64,000 bases of DNA from positions 1,016,830 through 1,080,829 of the forward strand of contig VZSE01003113.1 of NCBI GenBank assembly GCA_013398275.1, given 5' to 3'. The notes under the pieces were generated by a model. That model made no database searches and was not told the DNA's origin. It worked only from the letters and a program-made list of their open reading frames with translations. Shown here in pieces: positions 1 to 15,000 of the stretch (positions are counted from its first letter, which is position 1; each line of letters begins with the position of its first letter). The position numbers and the translations under genes are program-made. This stretch comes from Promerops cafer (Eukaryota > Chordata > Aves > Passeriformes > Nectariniidae).

Positions 1-3000
1 AATATTCTAATATGCTTTTGAACAGTCATATAAAAATATCTGGTTCTTAATTTTTTTAGTGGATATCAACTTCTACCAATTTATACAGGAGTTGGTCACA
101 AATGTTACATAGGTAAGTGTGTAGGACAGATGAAGGAAGATTTGTCTAGAGAAAGGCAGAAATAGTCACGTTTCTGTGTCTCTGTTAATAATTTGGCAAA
201 GATGAGACATTCCAGTTCAAAACAGAATGAAAATAGGTCCAAGTGCATGTGCAGACTTATTTTGTATCACAATGTCTGTATATTAATAGAATTCAGAGAA
301 AAGAAGGCAAACTCAATATGCTAATTTCAATGAATGACTTATTCAGCTTCCTATTGAGTAATTGCAGAAGGCATTTTTCATTTTAATTATTCCGAATTCT
401 TTATCTCTTGGTTTTCTCTGTTTCCCATTAGAAATTAAATGTCTTAAATATGTTTCTTAGCACTTTTGTCTATGTTGTATTTATTTCTAGATCAGTTAAG
501 AAGTTACTGTAATGTGCAACTTATAATGACTAGCTTAAGGAGGTATTGAATTGAAAGACTTTTTTATGTGACGGAGAGTTGTGATTTAATATGTGAACTT
601 AGTAAAATCTGCTTTCCTAAATGGGAAAACCATTATAGAAACATTAGAGAAACATTATAGAAATTGTCAAATGGTAGCTCTAGGGTTTTAAGTTAGATGG
701 ATCTTATGTGTGTCAGAACTTGGTTTGTTTCAAAATGACAATTTCCTTGTTATGACATGAATAAAAAGTACTCTGGAGAGACAGCTTTCTGTAATAAATG
801 ATCTTGGCTGTTGCATTCTAGAGTGTTCACAAGCTACAGGTAAAGATCTTGCATTTTCTTTGCCATATCCAACAGATGTGTCAGGGAAACAGACATCTCT
901 GCTTAAACATAATACTAAAGTGCTGGGGATTTAAATGTTTATTTCGTAGCTGATGACTAATTGTTACAACCTGTATATTGTTATTCACATCACAGTTTTT
1001 CTGCTTGTGATCACTTTCATTTGTAGTTTGGAGTTACTGCAGTTGGCACTGTGATGCCATCTCTCATCCTGCTGTAGATGGTTTTGTTTCACTTTTGTCT
1101 GGGATAAGCCCAGAAAAATGTGTATGTGGACATCTTAGGCTTTAAAAACTGTTTTCTTTTAACATATGTTACTATGAAAGCTTGTTTTGGAATTGCACTA
1201 TGAAGAAAATGCCCACTTTTGAAGTTTGGGTGACAGGAAAATGCTTGGCTTAAAAAACTGAGAGACCAGGATAACTCTTCAGCAGGGTGGTGAGGCTGTG
1301 GATTCATTGTTTTTCCCTAATCAAGAAAGACAAAAGAGATGCAGCATTTTGTAATCAGGAGAGCATGTGTTCCTGTTCCATCACCCTCTGCAAGATGGGA
1401 TGGGTGTTGAATTCTGTGACCCAGTTATTGTGTATGGGCAGGTTGGGCCCTGCCTCCTACATACTTGCTGAAATGTTGTGATGTTTCTGAGTTTCTGTAC
1501 AGACAGAATAGGAATAAAAAAATCTACAGCCTGTTTCCAAAACCCTGGGCAAAATTCCCATCAAACTTTTGTAAATCCTTGACCATTTGCTTCTTTTCTT
1601 GGACAGATGTAATTCTAAGTCTTCTGGGATATTTAGCCACTATGAGAAGAGAGATAATGGGGAAAGTCATGAAATGGCTTCTCCATTAAAAAAAAAAAGT
1701 AAAGAAATTAATTTTGGTTTGAAGTAGAGGTGCTTGAAGGAGGACATGAAAGATAAATACTGGGAGGAAATCAATAGGAAATTATTTATTCATTATTTTG
1801 AGAATTTGGGGTACTGAACATAATGCAAAAAAATGCTTTGCATTTGACATAAGTTATAGAACTTATTTTCACAACATATTGTGAAAAGTCAAAACAAAAA
1901 AATGGGTTTAATAAGGAGCTTTACAAATCTGTCGGTGTTAGTGGTGATAGTCCAGAGTCAGTCTGAGCCACGTGGATACTGTTCTGCTGATTGATGGGTG
2001 AGGAAATAATTTTTACTTGTCATCTTCAATGTGTAGTGGATACTCTGTGCTGGCTCTCCTGAAGATAGGATTCTGTACTTTGTAGACTGTCACTGTGGCT
2101 ACGTTTTGAGTGGTTTGGGGTGTTTCCTTAGTTACTGTTTTTATCTGCTGTTCCAAGTTGGCTGTTAAGCAGGAAGGTGGTGTCATGCCTTTGCCAGCAG
2201 TGGGGGAATGTGAATTGGTGGGCTTGGGTCACCAGACGATTTTAGATTATCAATGACTTGCTTTCATGTTGAGGACACAAATCTGACTTTCCATCGGTGT
2301 GCACATAATTCACAAGGGGATTAAAAGGCAGCGAAACAGAGACAGAGTAGTGGTGGCAGTGGTTGCAGATATATTCTGAATTAGTAGAAACTTAAGTGAC
2401 TGAAAATAAGTTCTGGGTATTGGTAATTTTATACTAAAATACAAGTCAGTTACTTTCCCAGGTGTTTTATTTTTCTAAACTTCCTTTTCCATAAAGTATC
2501 ACATCAAAGTGGTCACAGAACAATTGAGATCAAGCATTTCCATGTGGGATGGAATGGAGAAGTCTGTTGTCCCTGGGCTCCAATTTGTTTTGGTAGGACT
2601 GAAAAGACAGTTGTAGAGCGTGTAAGAGGATGATGAGGTTTTGTTCAGCCTTTCTTCTGTACCCACCATGTGATGGGAATCAGGAGAGGTGATTCCCAGG
2701 CAAGACCAGTAATTGTTTTATTAGCTGCACTTCAGACTTGATGATGGCTAACGAGTGCTTCAAAGACAGTGGGACTTACACTCACTAAAATAATATTTTA
2801 AGTATTGTTTTAAGAAATTTTCATTCCTACAGGCCAATTATACCACCATTGATTTGTGACAAATGAACTCGACCTCTGAATGATGGCTGAGTCTCTCTGC
2901 ACAACTAAATAAAACTACATAGATGAAAACATTTAGAAAGTGTGGAGAAGTCTGGTGGGGTCATTAGGTGAGGTGTACCTTTTTAGGATCTCAGCAGAAC

Positions 3001-6000
3001 ATTTTATGGTGCTTCTATCAACTGCTAAAGCAAAGTTAATCAATGTCTGTGTCTGTTTTATAAGGGTGATGATTCAGCATGTAAAATGTTTGGTTTTGAG
3101 TGTACTTGAGATTGTCCTGTGAAATAAACATTGTGTTAACAGAAAAATCTAGTTCTTTTTGAGTAGTCTGTCCTCAATGCAATGTAGGAATCTCTTATTG
3201 CAGCTGAATTCTGAACTTCCCGATTCAGCAGAAGGGTTGTTGGCTTAGTGGGGAGGTACTTGATTCATAATAAAACAACTATCAGTTCTGTTTTCATTCT
3301 ATGCTATCTTCAAAATGAAATAAAAATGCAGTGGAACATATGAATGTGGTTGAATGTAAGAGCAAAAGACATACAGTGATTCTGTTCATACCAGATATTT
3401 CTGATATCTGTGAAGTGTTACTATTTGGGGGGGGGGGGGGGGGGCAAAGTGGCAAGATATTTGTTCTTTTTTGTGATTTTTTTTTTGAGAATTATTGAAA
3501 ACAGAAAAAATGTAATATAGAATTACTTTAAACAGGAACACGATACAATTATTTTAGGAATCGTTTGTCAGTAGATTTGTAGATGTTTCTGTTCCATGTT
3601 TATATAAGTAGTCTGCCATCTTTGGGATGTAAACTGATCTGTCTACTTGTGAAACTAGAAGTGATGCATTTTATTTCTCCCACAGTTAACTTTGCAAGCA
3701 TTTTAAGAATGTGGATAATTTCACTCTACTCAGAGGCTGACAATATTTTTTTACTTAACATCAGCAATTGACTGGAAAACAAAATGCTTTCATATGCATC
3801 TTTGAAGCCAGGAGTGAACAAGTATGTTTCCTTCCTTTTTAGAGAATTCAGGCTTCTGCTGTTGGTATTAAAATATGGAAACTATAGCTTAAATGGAAAC
3901 TCAGAACAGGTCATGGTTTTGTCTCTCTATTACACTCTGATAGTTTAAAAAATAAAGTGCATCTTGTTTAGATCATGTGAACTTGCTGAACACAATAACA
4001 CATTTTGATTTCCTGGAAGGTGCATGATAGGATATTCCAAAGGCACTTATAGCCAGGAGACTTCTCAGTTTTACTACTTTGAAGTTTCTGTTGCAAATTT
4101 CAATCCTGTGATGGGAATGGGGACTGCAGTAGGATTCCTTGGGGAGCCTCTGCTTCTCTGTTTCGTACATGGTTCCAACTGGTAAATTAAAGAGCTTTTG
4201 AAATAATAGCAGATAGAATACATTCAGTTTCTTAGTATTTTCCTGCACGGTGTTTTTTTCGATGTGTAAATCCAGTGTTGCTCCCTCAGGTCATCATTAA
4301 CTTGTTTGTGTATTTGAATTAACTAACTTGGCAGCTGCCCAGCACCTCCTGCAGATTAATAAGAGCAAGTTTCACCTTGGTTTTTTTGGTCCTTTCATGG
4401 CTTTACATGTGACATTCTTTCTGCTGATTGTCCATGACTAGTTTTTTTCTGAGCTGGTATTTTAAAGAAGACATTGTTACTTGAAAGTGAGGAGAACAAA
4501 TAAGGCAGTAGTTTATTGTGCCTAAACAAACATTGATAGAGATCTCCCTCTCCCTCTGGTGTTAGGTTGATTTGTGTCTTTTATCCTGGAAATACAAGAA
4601 AAAAATTGCATTTTCTTCTTCAGTTTGGAAAGATTTTCTTTTCTAGTGCAAGGAGAGCTGTGGAGACTGAGAGACTTCAGTAGAGTTTTGGAATATCTGT
4701 GTATTGTTTAGAAGTGGGCCAGGGAAAAGTTGTGTTTTTATGTTTCAGATGATGCTGTGTTTCATGTATTCTGCTGAGCTGGTTTTGCATCCATGGCATG
4801 CCAAAAATATATGAGCTGAGAAGGCCCTTAGGGATATGTAGCAGAGCTGGTAGTGCCAGTTTTTGTGTGGTCCAAGCGTTGTGCCCTTTTGCTGCTGTCT
4901 CTGCACGTGGTGGTAAATGATTGCTGCTGCTTACTGAGCACCAGCCCCAAGGATTTGTGCAGGGTTTCAGAAAGCCCCAGTTTGTTCAGCTCCTGAGCCA
5001 TGGAGCTATTGATCGCTTGCCATGATAATGTATGTGGATTTTGTATTAAGACTGATTTCTTAATCAGGGGAAGCTTTTTCTTCATAACCAAATTTGAAAG
5101 AATATCAGGAGAATAGTTGTCAGGTGCTCTAAAATGGAGCTGTTCTGAGATTTGCACTTTGAGCTTCATTGAGTTCATTTTGTATAAATGTTTTCTTGGT
5201 CCTACGTGATACAAGATGCTCTTTGAACAGATGTCTCAATCTCAGTCATTGTCAAAGCTGTCAGACTACAGTAAGGCTAGGTTATTGCAGCTGTGGCAAA
5301 AGGTTGAGGGAAAGGGAAGGTCGGCAATTGGTTTGGCACTGGAAACTGGAATGGAGAACTACATCATGCTCCTGCCTCTGCAGCTGGGGTGTTCTAATGA
5401 GTTTAATGACATTTTAATTAGTGTTTCTAGGTAATTAAAATTTTTCAAGAGATATTGCTAAATAGATATACTTGAGTTTGGGTTTCCAGTGTGTGTCTGG
5501 AAGCTGGCTTCCAGATATCCTCTTTGTCTGTTCGACAGAGGCTTAAGTTCATCATAACTGTGGTGTTGCACATATAGGTGTTCATTAAACTGCCCTTAAA
5601 TGTTAGATCATCTCAAAGAGGGCACTACAGATTAATCAGTGCTCCTGACCTAAGGCCATCTGTGCCTTCTCTTTGAATCTGGGGATTAAGTACAATGATG
5701 CTCTCTTGCATATTTTGGAAATGTATGAAAACTGTAAAACTACACTATAGTACAGAGAACTTACATAAGTCAAATTGTTTTGTAACAACCAGATTTTACA
5801 ACAATTTGTTAGTATTTACTTGAAAATAAATTTCTAGATTAATATTTGCCCTGAAACATTTTGACCTTTTCTTAAAACTTCCACTCCTTTTAGTTAATGA
5901 CACTTTTTTTCTTACAAAGCTATACAATGTACTTCCATACATTTTTATATAAGCAGTTGGATAGCTTAACATGAATTTTCTTATTTTTTTAACTTTTACT

Positions 6001-9000
6001 GATAAGAACAAAGGGAAACTGTTAATTTTTAATATAATTATATTTGTGCTCTTAATTTCAGTGGAAATAGCACGTAAGTAATTTCTGAATTGCAAGTATA
6101 AAGAATGTAATAAATAATTTTTTATTTCAATTAAAATGCAGATATGCATTCCTGTGATAAGAGTTATCAGTAAATATGAGTATAGTTTAATTTAAAAAAT
6201 TAAATACTATCCTCCATGATAATTTAGTGGAATACATCAAATTTGCCATCTTTGAGAAAGTAGAACAAACAGATCTTCCTGTCATGCTTACTTTTTCATT
6301 TGTATGCAGGAAAATTAAAACAATCATTCACGTGTTGAAGTTCTACTCAGTCACTTGGATTTGAGGCTAGTTATTGAATTGAGCTAGTTGAGTAATTTGA
6401 AACCAAGGAAATATTCTCTGCATACGTAAAAAGGCTGTGATGCTATCCAGGGTAGTACTTCAGAAAACTCTGTCCATTGGAACCTATTTTAATATATTCT
6501 ATTGTTAGACTTTGAAATTTAGACAGTTCTATTGGATGAATATTTTTATAGGTTCTTACCCTTCATCACTTTGGGCCATGATTATGTACTTACAGTAACA
6601 GGTGTCTTTTTAAAATGCACTTATCTTCAGATTTTTTTTAAAGTCAGAATTAAATTCTAATGTTTCAATATCTTTTAGTATATTGAGCAAGTAGTGTGTA
6701 AATGCAGAAGCAGCAAAAGGTCATCCTGTCTTCAGAGCTGCATGTGGCTGGTTTGCAGCAAATAAGGCCAATATGTAAGACAGTAAAGACAAATGGAGTA
6801 CTCAGTGAGCATGGATTGTCTGTGCAGTGAGTGAGACAGGCCATATTTTGGGCAGTGCGAAGACAGAGAATTACTACTTACAACTGTAAAATATGGACTT
6901 GGATACAAGATAACTCAATGCTAACACAGAATATTGGTTGTTTCAAGGTATACTTGCTAGATTTTCATAGGAAGAGCCACCATCCACTTCCAAGCTATCT
7001 TTTATGGTGACATCAGATGTTGCAAGTGTCTTCATCAAAGTTTGGAAGTAACGCTGATAGCAAATTCTTTGGTCATACTTGCTTGCACTTTGTTTTCAGG
7101 GATTCTTTTAGCTCTCAGTGAGTGCCAGAGCAATTTTTTCCCCACTAGCCTTACACTGTTCTCCTCCCCCTTGCACACATAAATGCTATTTTGCAGGTTG
7201 CCTTAAACCCACAGGCAAGGGTGGGTTTATTTGGGGTTGAAAGATAAGAACAGTGAAACATGCAGAACTGCTCATTGCAGACCGTCCTGCTGAGCCACTT
7301 CCAAGAAGTGGCTGGTTGTGTACAGCAGGGTGGCTGCCTTCTGCTGAGTCTGCTACAAGAGATGCTGGTTGGGCTGCTCACTACTGGCATCTGGCTCCAG
7401 GAATCAAGCTGACCAGCTGATAATGGTGGGTTGTAAAATTAATTAGCAAAGGGAAGAGAGTGGTAGCTAGGGTGACTAGCTCAAGTTTGTAGTTCATGAG
7501 GGCCTGAAGGGGTTTTGTGAGTGGACAGAAGAGGAAGGAGGTTAGCAACTCTTATTCATCTTCTTTTGTGACAATATGTAAGATATGTATTCGTCACAGA
7601 AGCACTCTCTCCTCATCTTCAAAAATGTTCTGTTTCATTATTTACATGTTCTTACTTGTATATTTTGTGTGATTAACCCCTGGGGTGGGGCTTGTTTGGG
7701 TTTTTTTTTATGTTTGGTTATTATCATTAATCTGTTTGTTTCTGTGTACACTGTCTGCTTGAAATACTGTGATGTGGTACTCAGGAAAAAAAGTTATTTA
7801 GTAAGTTGCATTTGTATCTACAAGCTGTGAAGTTATGAGTCTCTTATTTCTACTTGTTTTCACACTAGACAACAGCGTGAAAAGAGTTTCCTTCTCCCTG
7901 CCACCTTACTTTCTCAGCTAGTCAGGGGCAGGGCAGAGGCAAGAATTGCAGAGGAGACTTTGGTGACCAGTGGAGCTGACCTTGGAGAAGCACAGCTTGG
8001 GCTTCAGGAATGTCTTGAGTAACAACATGTTTAAAACAGAGTTATTTCAAAAGAAAATACTTTTTTTTTTTTCTTCCCTTAAAGTGTGCTTGACGTTTAA
8101 ATGAAGAGAAATTTCCTTTTGAAAAATTAATTTGAATCTGTAAAGTTTTGGTCCATTTGCCTAACAATAAAGACGACTGGACGGGTGTTATTGTTCTCTG
8201 TGTTCAGTTGTTTCTTCCATTGGGCTGTTGGATTCAAGAATTTAGGCCACACTGAAAAACTGTTCCAGAGAGCTTACATGCTTCTGCACTTCCATTTCCT
8301 TGCCACTCCCTGTGGCTGTTGCTGGCTGTATTCCTTTCAGTTGAAAGGTGGTATTTTGTTTTGTTTCAAACTGGTGGGCTACATAATGATGAAATATCTT
8401 CTGGTACCCACTTAATAACTTCTAGGGAATTAACTGCCAGGACCTAATGTCTGTTTAAGCCAGTTTATAATGCTATGAGTAACAATTACACTATTTGTGA
8501 AAATTAAGTTACATGTCAAAGCCCCCTTAGTATTCTTTAATCATACTGCCATACCTGAAATGAGCTGTGACAGTGATACTTTGGCAAATAATATACCATG
8601 AAAAATAGTTATACTATAATATTTTCCACAATCTGAAGCCTACCGATGAGTGAGAGAAGAGTAGTTATGAAACTGCATGAAATTTATACTACCTAATTAT
8701 ATTGCTATACTGTAAAAGCTGACAGTGATGTGAAATTTGGCAGCAGATATTACTGCTGCTTTTGCCCTTCTTTTGATCTTTATGACTTTTCTTTCTCTCC
8801 TCCTTCACTATCCTAGTTGAAGGTCACAAAAGATGGAAAGGGAAAATTTTGAGCCTAATTTTTTCTATCATGAGGCCAGATTTCATTGATGAGTAGATTT
8901 TGCTGTCAATCAATTCTGTTTTCAAGCACAGAGCATTAGTTCAAGAATATTACGGTTGTCAAATGAGAAGTTACATAGACCAGATGGCTAATTGGTTGCT

Positions 9001-12000
9001 GGAATATGATGATGCTAGGTTTTATATTTCTGATTAAGCTGAGAGCTGTGTGGGAAATGCTAATACAGTCATCAGTAAGGAGCGGAAGAAATTATGAAGC
9101 GGAAGCCACATTTCCTTTGAAAAGAAACACAGAATGTTGTCACTTTACCATATAGAAAATAAAACCATGTATCAAAGCATTGGTCAGGGAATCTGGAAGG
9201 CTGAGAATTTTGATGAAAATAGAAAAAGGTATGTGAAGTGGGAAACAAGTGCTTACCTTGAACTTAAACCATTGGGAGAGGCAAATATGTGATTTCCTAT
9301 ATATGCCAAATTATGTCTTAGGTATTTCTTCTTCAAACTATTATGTGCTTTCTAGTGAGTTTTCACAGATTGACTTCCTTCAATGGGTAAAAATTTCTTG
9401 GACATTCTTTACAAGAGTTAACAATAAAAATAAGGGCTGGCTCAGTCTTGGACATTTTAACTGAACAAGAAACACACGTTATCTCCAGGATTAAGGTGTG
9501 TTAGTTCAATTGTAAACCAGGCATTTCACTATGTATGTGTAATTTGAAGAGAAGTAATTTAGAAATTTGCCATAGTGACAACTTTTAAATACCTAATCAA
9601 TTTTATTCCATGAATATTCCCTCAACCTAGAAAATGTTACTGGTATCACAGTGATGGCTGTGGTATAATGAATGTGTTCTGATAGAGCACACTATGAAAA
9701 CTTGTGTTTTGTCCCCTCTGACTTTTTGGTTGTCTGCTCTTACTTTGAGTTAATACTGCCTTTATAGTATGGAAACAGACCACAAAATCTGTGAAATATG
9801 TTTTCATTTATCCTGATTAGAAAAGGAGAAAAATAAGCACTTTATTAATAGCTATTCTAGATCGAAATGTTTTAAAAAACACCACCTTCATAAAAAGATG
9901 GATTGACAAAATGCAACTGTGGCAACATTCTGCAGTAATAAATTGCAAATATTTGTTTTAGTTGGCACTTCTCCAGTTTCCTAAATTCCTTAAAATTACC
10001 AAAATCCAGTCCCTCATTTCTTGTAATTCTAGCTTATTCAACTTTGCTGTTAGGAAATTCAGTGGGGTTTTGTACCCATTGTGGTGTTGTTTATAGATCA
10101 TGTAATTTCACTTCTTAAACAGCTTGCAGGCAGTTATTTCAGTAATGTTGTTTATGTAATGTGAAAATGATCACTTTTATAAGGAGGGGAAATAAAATGA
10201 ATTTTAACAATTGTTTTTTAACAATATCAGTCACATATAGTTAGAGCATTATATGTCCTAAAGTTTCATACTAGATTCTTCTTCTTCAGCAATCAAATGC
10301 AGGCCTGTGCATGGCATGAGATGAGGAGAACTACTTTGTTATTTCCAGTCAAGATGAAATCTGCATTGACTTATTTGAAAAGCGCAGGAGCTCCCTCTCC
10401 TGGCTTAGAGCGCTGTAAGTTGCAAGTTTCCGGGAACGTTTTCAATTTATCACGTTAAAAAAATACATTATTTTGAATACATAGCTGTAGAGATGTTTTT
10501 CTGGTATGTTGAAAGTCATGGTAAAAATTTGTTTTGATGCCCATTTGGATTCTGCTCCCAGGGAAAGTGTCCATGTTTCTGCCACCTGGCTTTGTACCCC
10601 CATAGGCAGCAGACGTCCTCTCTTGTCGATGTAGTAATGCTGGAATGGTCGTGACAGAAACATTTAATGTACTCTTAAGTTACAAATCCAGTATGTCCCT
10701 TCATTAAGCCCCACCCCTGCTTTTCACAGCTGTTAAGAGTAATGTGGGTCCTTGATGGTCACTTTGTACAAAGCCCTGTAAACCATTATAATATTTAGAA
10801 AGGAGAAGTTTAAAAAAAAAAAATGAAAAAGCTTTACAGTTGATGTATATATTGTGACTTCTTTCCTCCCCTCCCATCCGTCTAGAGAGCAGTCGGAGAG
10901 AGGAGGCTTCCTTGCTGCTTGTTTATTTAATCATTCTCCTTTCATAACCTCTTCAATGTTGCAAATCCTCAGAGAAATTAGATGGGTTTTTAGATACTTG
11001 AATTTGGTAGGGTATTTTCTGCAACATCATTCTCAAGGGTAGGAACCTGACTTGAAAACGTAGCACTGGAGACACATCTCTTACCTTAGCTATTTAAAAA
11101 AACCCCAAACCTAGCAAAAAACCCATTTCTGAATTCTGAGAACACAGGTTGATTAAAACATGTGTTTAACTCATCTCTATCAGTGTTGTACCTTAAATCA
11201 TCTCTGAAAATAGGAGCCAAGAGTGCTAGATGAGCCCTAGCCCCTGTTCTGTTCCATATCCTACCATCTCAAGATACTAAGGCAAGGAATACACATTGGT
11301 ATGTACTGAAAGAGACCTGTTACTTTGAATTGACAACAATTATTTTACCTGAAGTAGCTTCACTTAGCTGAACTCAGTTACCTGCCATTTCTCTGGGGTT
11401 TTTTGACTTCTAGGTATTTTTAGCTTTTCAATTCAGAGGGAAAATTGACCTCTGGTTACACCCTGTTACAGGAATACAAGGGAATATGTGACATGCATGG
11501 GAACAGTGCACAGTCCTGTATTAATTTCTTCAGTGCTATTAGGGAATTTGTAATGACAGCTCAAGTAAACGTTTTACTGTAGAATAGTTCTGCATTGCAT
11601 CATCAAAACTTCTGTATTCACAATATTTTATTTTGCAAAGCATTACATTTTTTAAAGATGTTTATGCACTTTAGTTTAGCAACACTTGCTGGCACAGATA
11701 CGCTTACTGCTTCATTTAGCACCTTTGTCATTTCCCAGTAAACTTCAAGATATGTAAGTTGGAGAGGACCAATGAATAACAAAAAATGCCAAAGGTTCAC
11801 TATCAAATTGCTTAACTCTGATTTATACAGTTTCAGACAGAAAAAAAAAGAAAAAAACAACTTTGGTATTTCTAGCAAATGCCAAAATAGAATCAATGCA
11901 GCATTGTTCACCTAGTTAAAATTCCAAAATCCAGGAAATGCAAACATTAAGTTTCCAACAGCAACATTAACTTGGACTCTTTGCATATCCTGTGTTTTCC

Positions 12001-15000
12001 TGGTATGCATTAAGACTTAAAGCAATGTATTAAGCTGTGAGTTAAACAAGAAAAACAGAAAAAAAAAAGTCTTCATGTAGGTAGCACTGCCAAGTTTAGT
12101 TCTGTTAGCATTTGTGTTTATTGACCTTTTATAATTTTAAATTATTTTCTTCATAAAGATTGAATATGGTTTTTTTTGGCCAAATGAAGTGAAATCTGAG
12201 AGCTTGTCTTCACTGCAGTGTGAACTTGACATATAGTTTACCCCTTGCCTTAAACCTGACTCTTCATCCAGCAGTATCTGAGATTTGAATTAAGTGGTTT
12301 TTAATCTTGGAAATATGACTTGAACCTCAGAGGCACTTTGATACTGTGGGACTATTACTTGGGCTATATAGGTTGGCAAGAAAGAACTTAGAATTAATTC
12401 CAGGTAATATATTTTTTGCTCATTAAATCTGTACATAACTTAAGTATGCAGGGTGACTTGACTCATAGAGTAAAGCAGACTTAAAGATGGACTCTTAACT
12501 AAGTCTCATTTGAATTCTAATGTATAATTTTGCAAGCTATATATACTATTGGTTCTAAAATTTTTAGAGTATTGCAGTTGCCTGTAAGGAACTGAAGACA
12601 CAGGAAGGTCCTGCTCTGAGGGTGGTTCCATCCTGGAGATGGTACAGAGCTTCAGGCAGACAGACCTTACTATGTGGATGTTACACTGTGTATGCAGTCT
12701 GCAGCTGCTAACACGTGCCACACACTTTGGGCTTCTTGCCTGTTTGAACTAGGTTGATCCATGTTCTAGAAGAAAGGGAAGAGCCTTAAAGGAGATATTT
12801 GGAGAGTAGTAAAGCAAGGATTTGCTGGTTAAAAATAGATTTGGAAACTGACTCTAGGTTTAGAAAGCAATGGTGTGACAGTCATTCACATTTTCCCATG
12901 TGAACAGTGGTGTAAAAGGTCAGTGGGGTGGGAGTGGAAATGGAGACAGGAGAAAGTGAAAACTGTAAGGGAAGTAGAAATAAAATGTCAGGCGATGGGA
13001 GTATTTATAAATAGAGGGGGTAAAGGCCAAGTTCATTACTGGAGGTTCTTGGATTCATGACAAGAATAGTGAGTACATAGCAGTGTCATAAGGGAAAAGG
13101 TAAAATGGATATAGATGTGAAGCAAGAAACTGCGAGGCGGAATTTGGACAGCAGGGCCTGAAAAGGGGAAGCTTCTCTCCTGGAAAGAGGGAAATGGAGA
13201 AAAAGAGGAGAATGAAAATAAAAATGGAAGGACGTATATGCTGGGTGACAAGTCATACAGTGGCTTTGATGCAATGGTGCTGCCAGAGTTTGCCAAGAAG
13301 GAAGCAGGGAGGGTATGCAGCAAGAAGAGAGCTTTTCAGTGGCATCTGGAAGTTGGATGGAATTGCAGAATTCAAGAACGAAGGATGGTCACAGGGAACT
13401 TCCAGAGAAGACAGAAGACAGCAAGAAGTGTCTGGTATGCTTGAGGTACCAGCAGTGCAAAGGAACTGGAATGTGTCATTGATTGGCTATTGACCTTCAC
13501 CTTTCTTTTCTTCTACAAACTTAAATCACAGAAAAGTTTGGCTTTCAAAGCTTGTAAACTGCTGAAAGTCAAACACAGACTTCCTCTGATTAGCTGTCTG
13601 TCCATGTGCAGTATTTTTTTTTACTATGCACGTGTACACTTAAGGAATATTTTTGTTAGTTATGCTCAAGATGCGACTAATAAATTACCACTTAATAAAT
13701 CAAAATGTTTTTCTGAATTGAGCTAAAGGTGTACTGTCCAGATTTCTCACTGAATTTTAAAACTTCACATTGAAAAAAGCAATCTGGAACTGATTAAAAT
13801 GAAAATTACTGTTGTGGGGGTTTTTTTGGATAAAAACACACATAAAGAAAGTGGGGTTTATTCTGATTTTGCTCTCAGAAAATAAATCCTGTGCATAATT
13901 ATTAATTCATCTCTTTTCTTTACCCGTCCTCTATAAAAAAAAATCATCACATTTTGACAGACGAGAATTATGGAAAATTATGTTGAACAAAGGAGAAGTG
14001 TTCAGAAGATTAGTTAATCTGAAAGAGAAGGAGTGATCAAAAGTTCTGTAATAAAATTTGGAAGCATTGTAAAATACCTGTGCCTTATTTGGCTCTAGAG
14101 GTGTTCAAAATTTTGAGTTTGAAAAATAACATTCTGACATTGAAGGAGATATTTCTGTGTTTGAAATAATAATTTGAATATTTATGTAATTGTGGGGATA
14201 ATTTTTTGATATGGCTGTTTTTAACAGACCTGAGAATTGATGCATATGTTTTGTTGGACTATGACATAAATAATGCTGGTGATGCTTATATGTGGTTAAA
14301 CTATTTAAGTCAATAACATATTTACTAATTTATTTGGGATCTCATTAATTCTGGTTTTACTTCTGTCACAGATTTCCCATCCACTTTTGTAAATGTGGGA
14401 TCAAACTGCATTGTAATACTATTAAAATATGAAGTATATTTCTAAAATTGGAGTTGCAGAGTCCCTTGGTGCAAAACATTTTTAATTGTTTGTTAGGGAG
14501 TGTTGGGGTTATTGGATGACTCATTGCCGTAGGTTTTGCTGAACTCTCATTTATAGAAAAATTGCCAACTTTTTCAGTATTTTGGGGGTCAGTAAGGTTT
14601 GTAATTTACTGTAGTTTCTTACGTTTTTCAAACAGACTGTTAGGAAACAGTGCCAGAGCAAAACTATTTGTGCAGGTAATTAATGGAGAGGCTGTGGTAC
14701 CTGCTGACAGCTATTTTCCAAGGAAAGGAATGGTTTGCAGCTAGGGGAAAAGTGTTAAAAGTGTGCCCAAACCAGTAACTCAAACTGAAAGAGCAACCTT
14801 TGATCTGAGACATAGTTGAGGTCACATTTTAATGAATAGCTTTATTAAACTAGTATATTAAACTAATATTATTCTGTCAGTTGGTACATTTTATTTGCAG
14901 AAAATTGGATCTGTCTAAGGGTATTGGACATCTACAACAGTGATGCTGTTTAAAATTAAACTGGTAGCTTTAGTGTGTTTATTTAAAGGAATGTTTTCAT

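Noticed and set aside
4828..5214. 128-codon minus-strand frame
   Set aside because: No recognisable family, with low-complexity features near its C-terminus. Within chance expectation for 64 kb on six frames.
5496..5515. 9-bp inverted repeat TCTGGAAGC/GCTTCCAGA with a 2-base centre
   Set aside because: Palindromes of this size are expected by chance in 64 kb, and nothing in the context supports a function.
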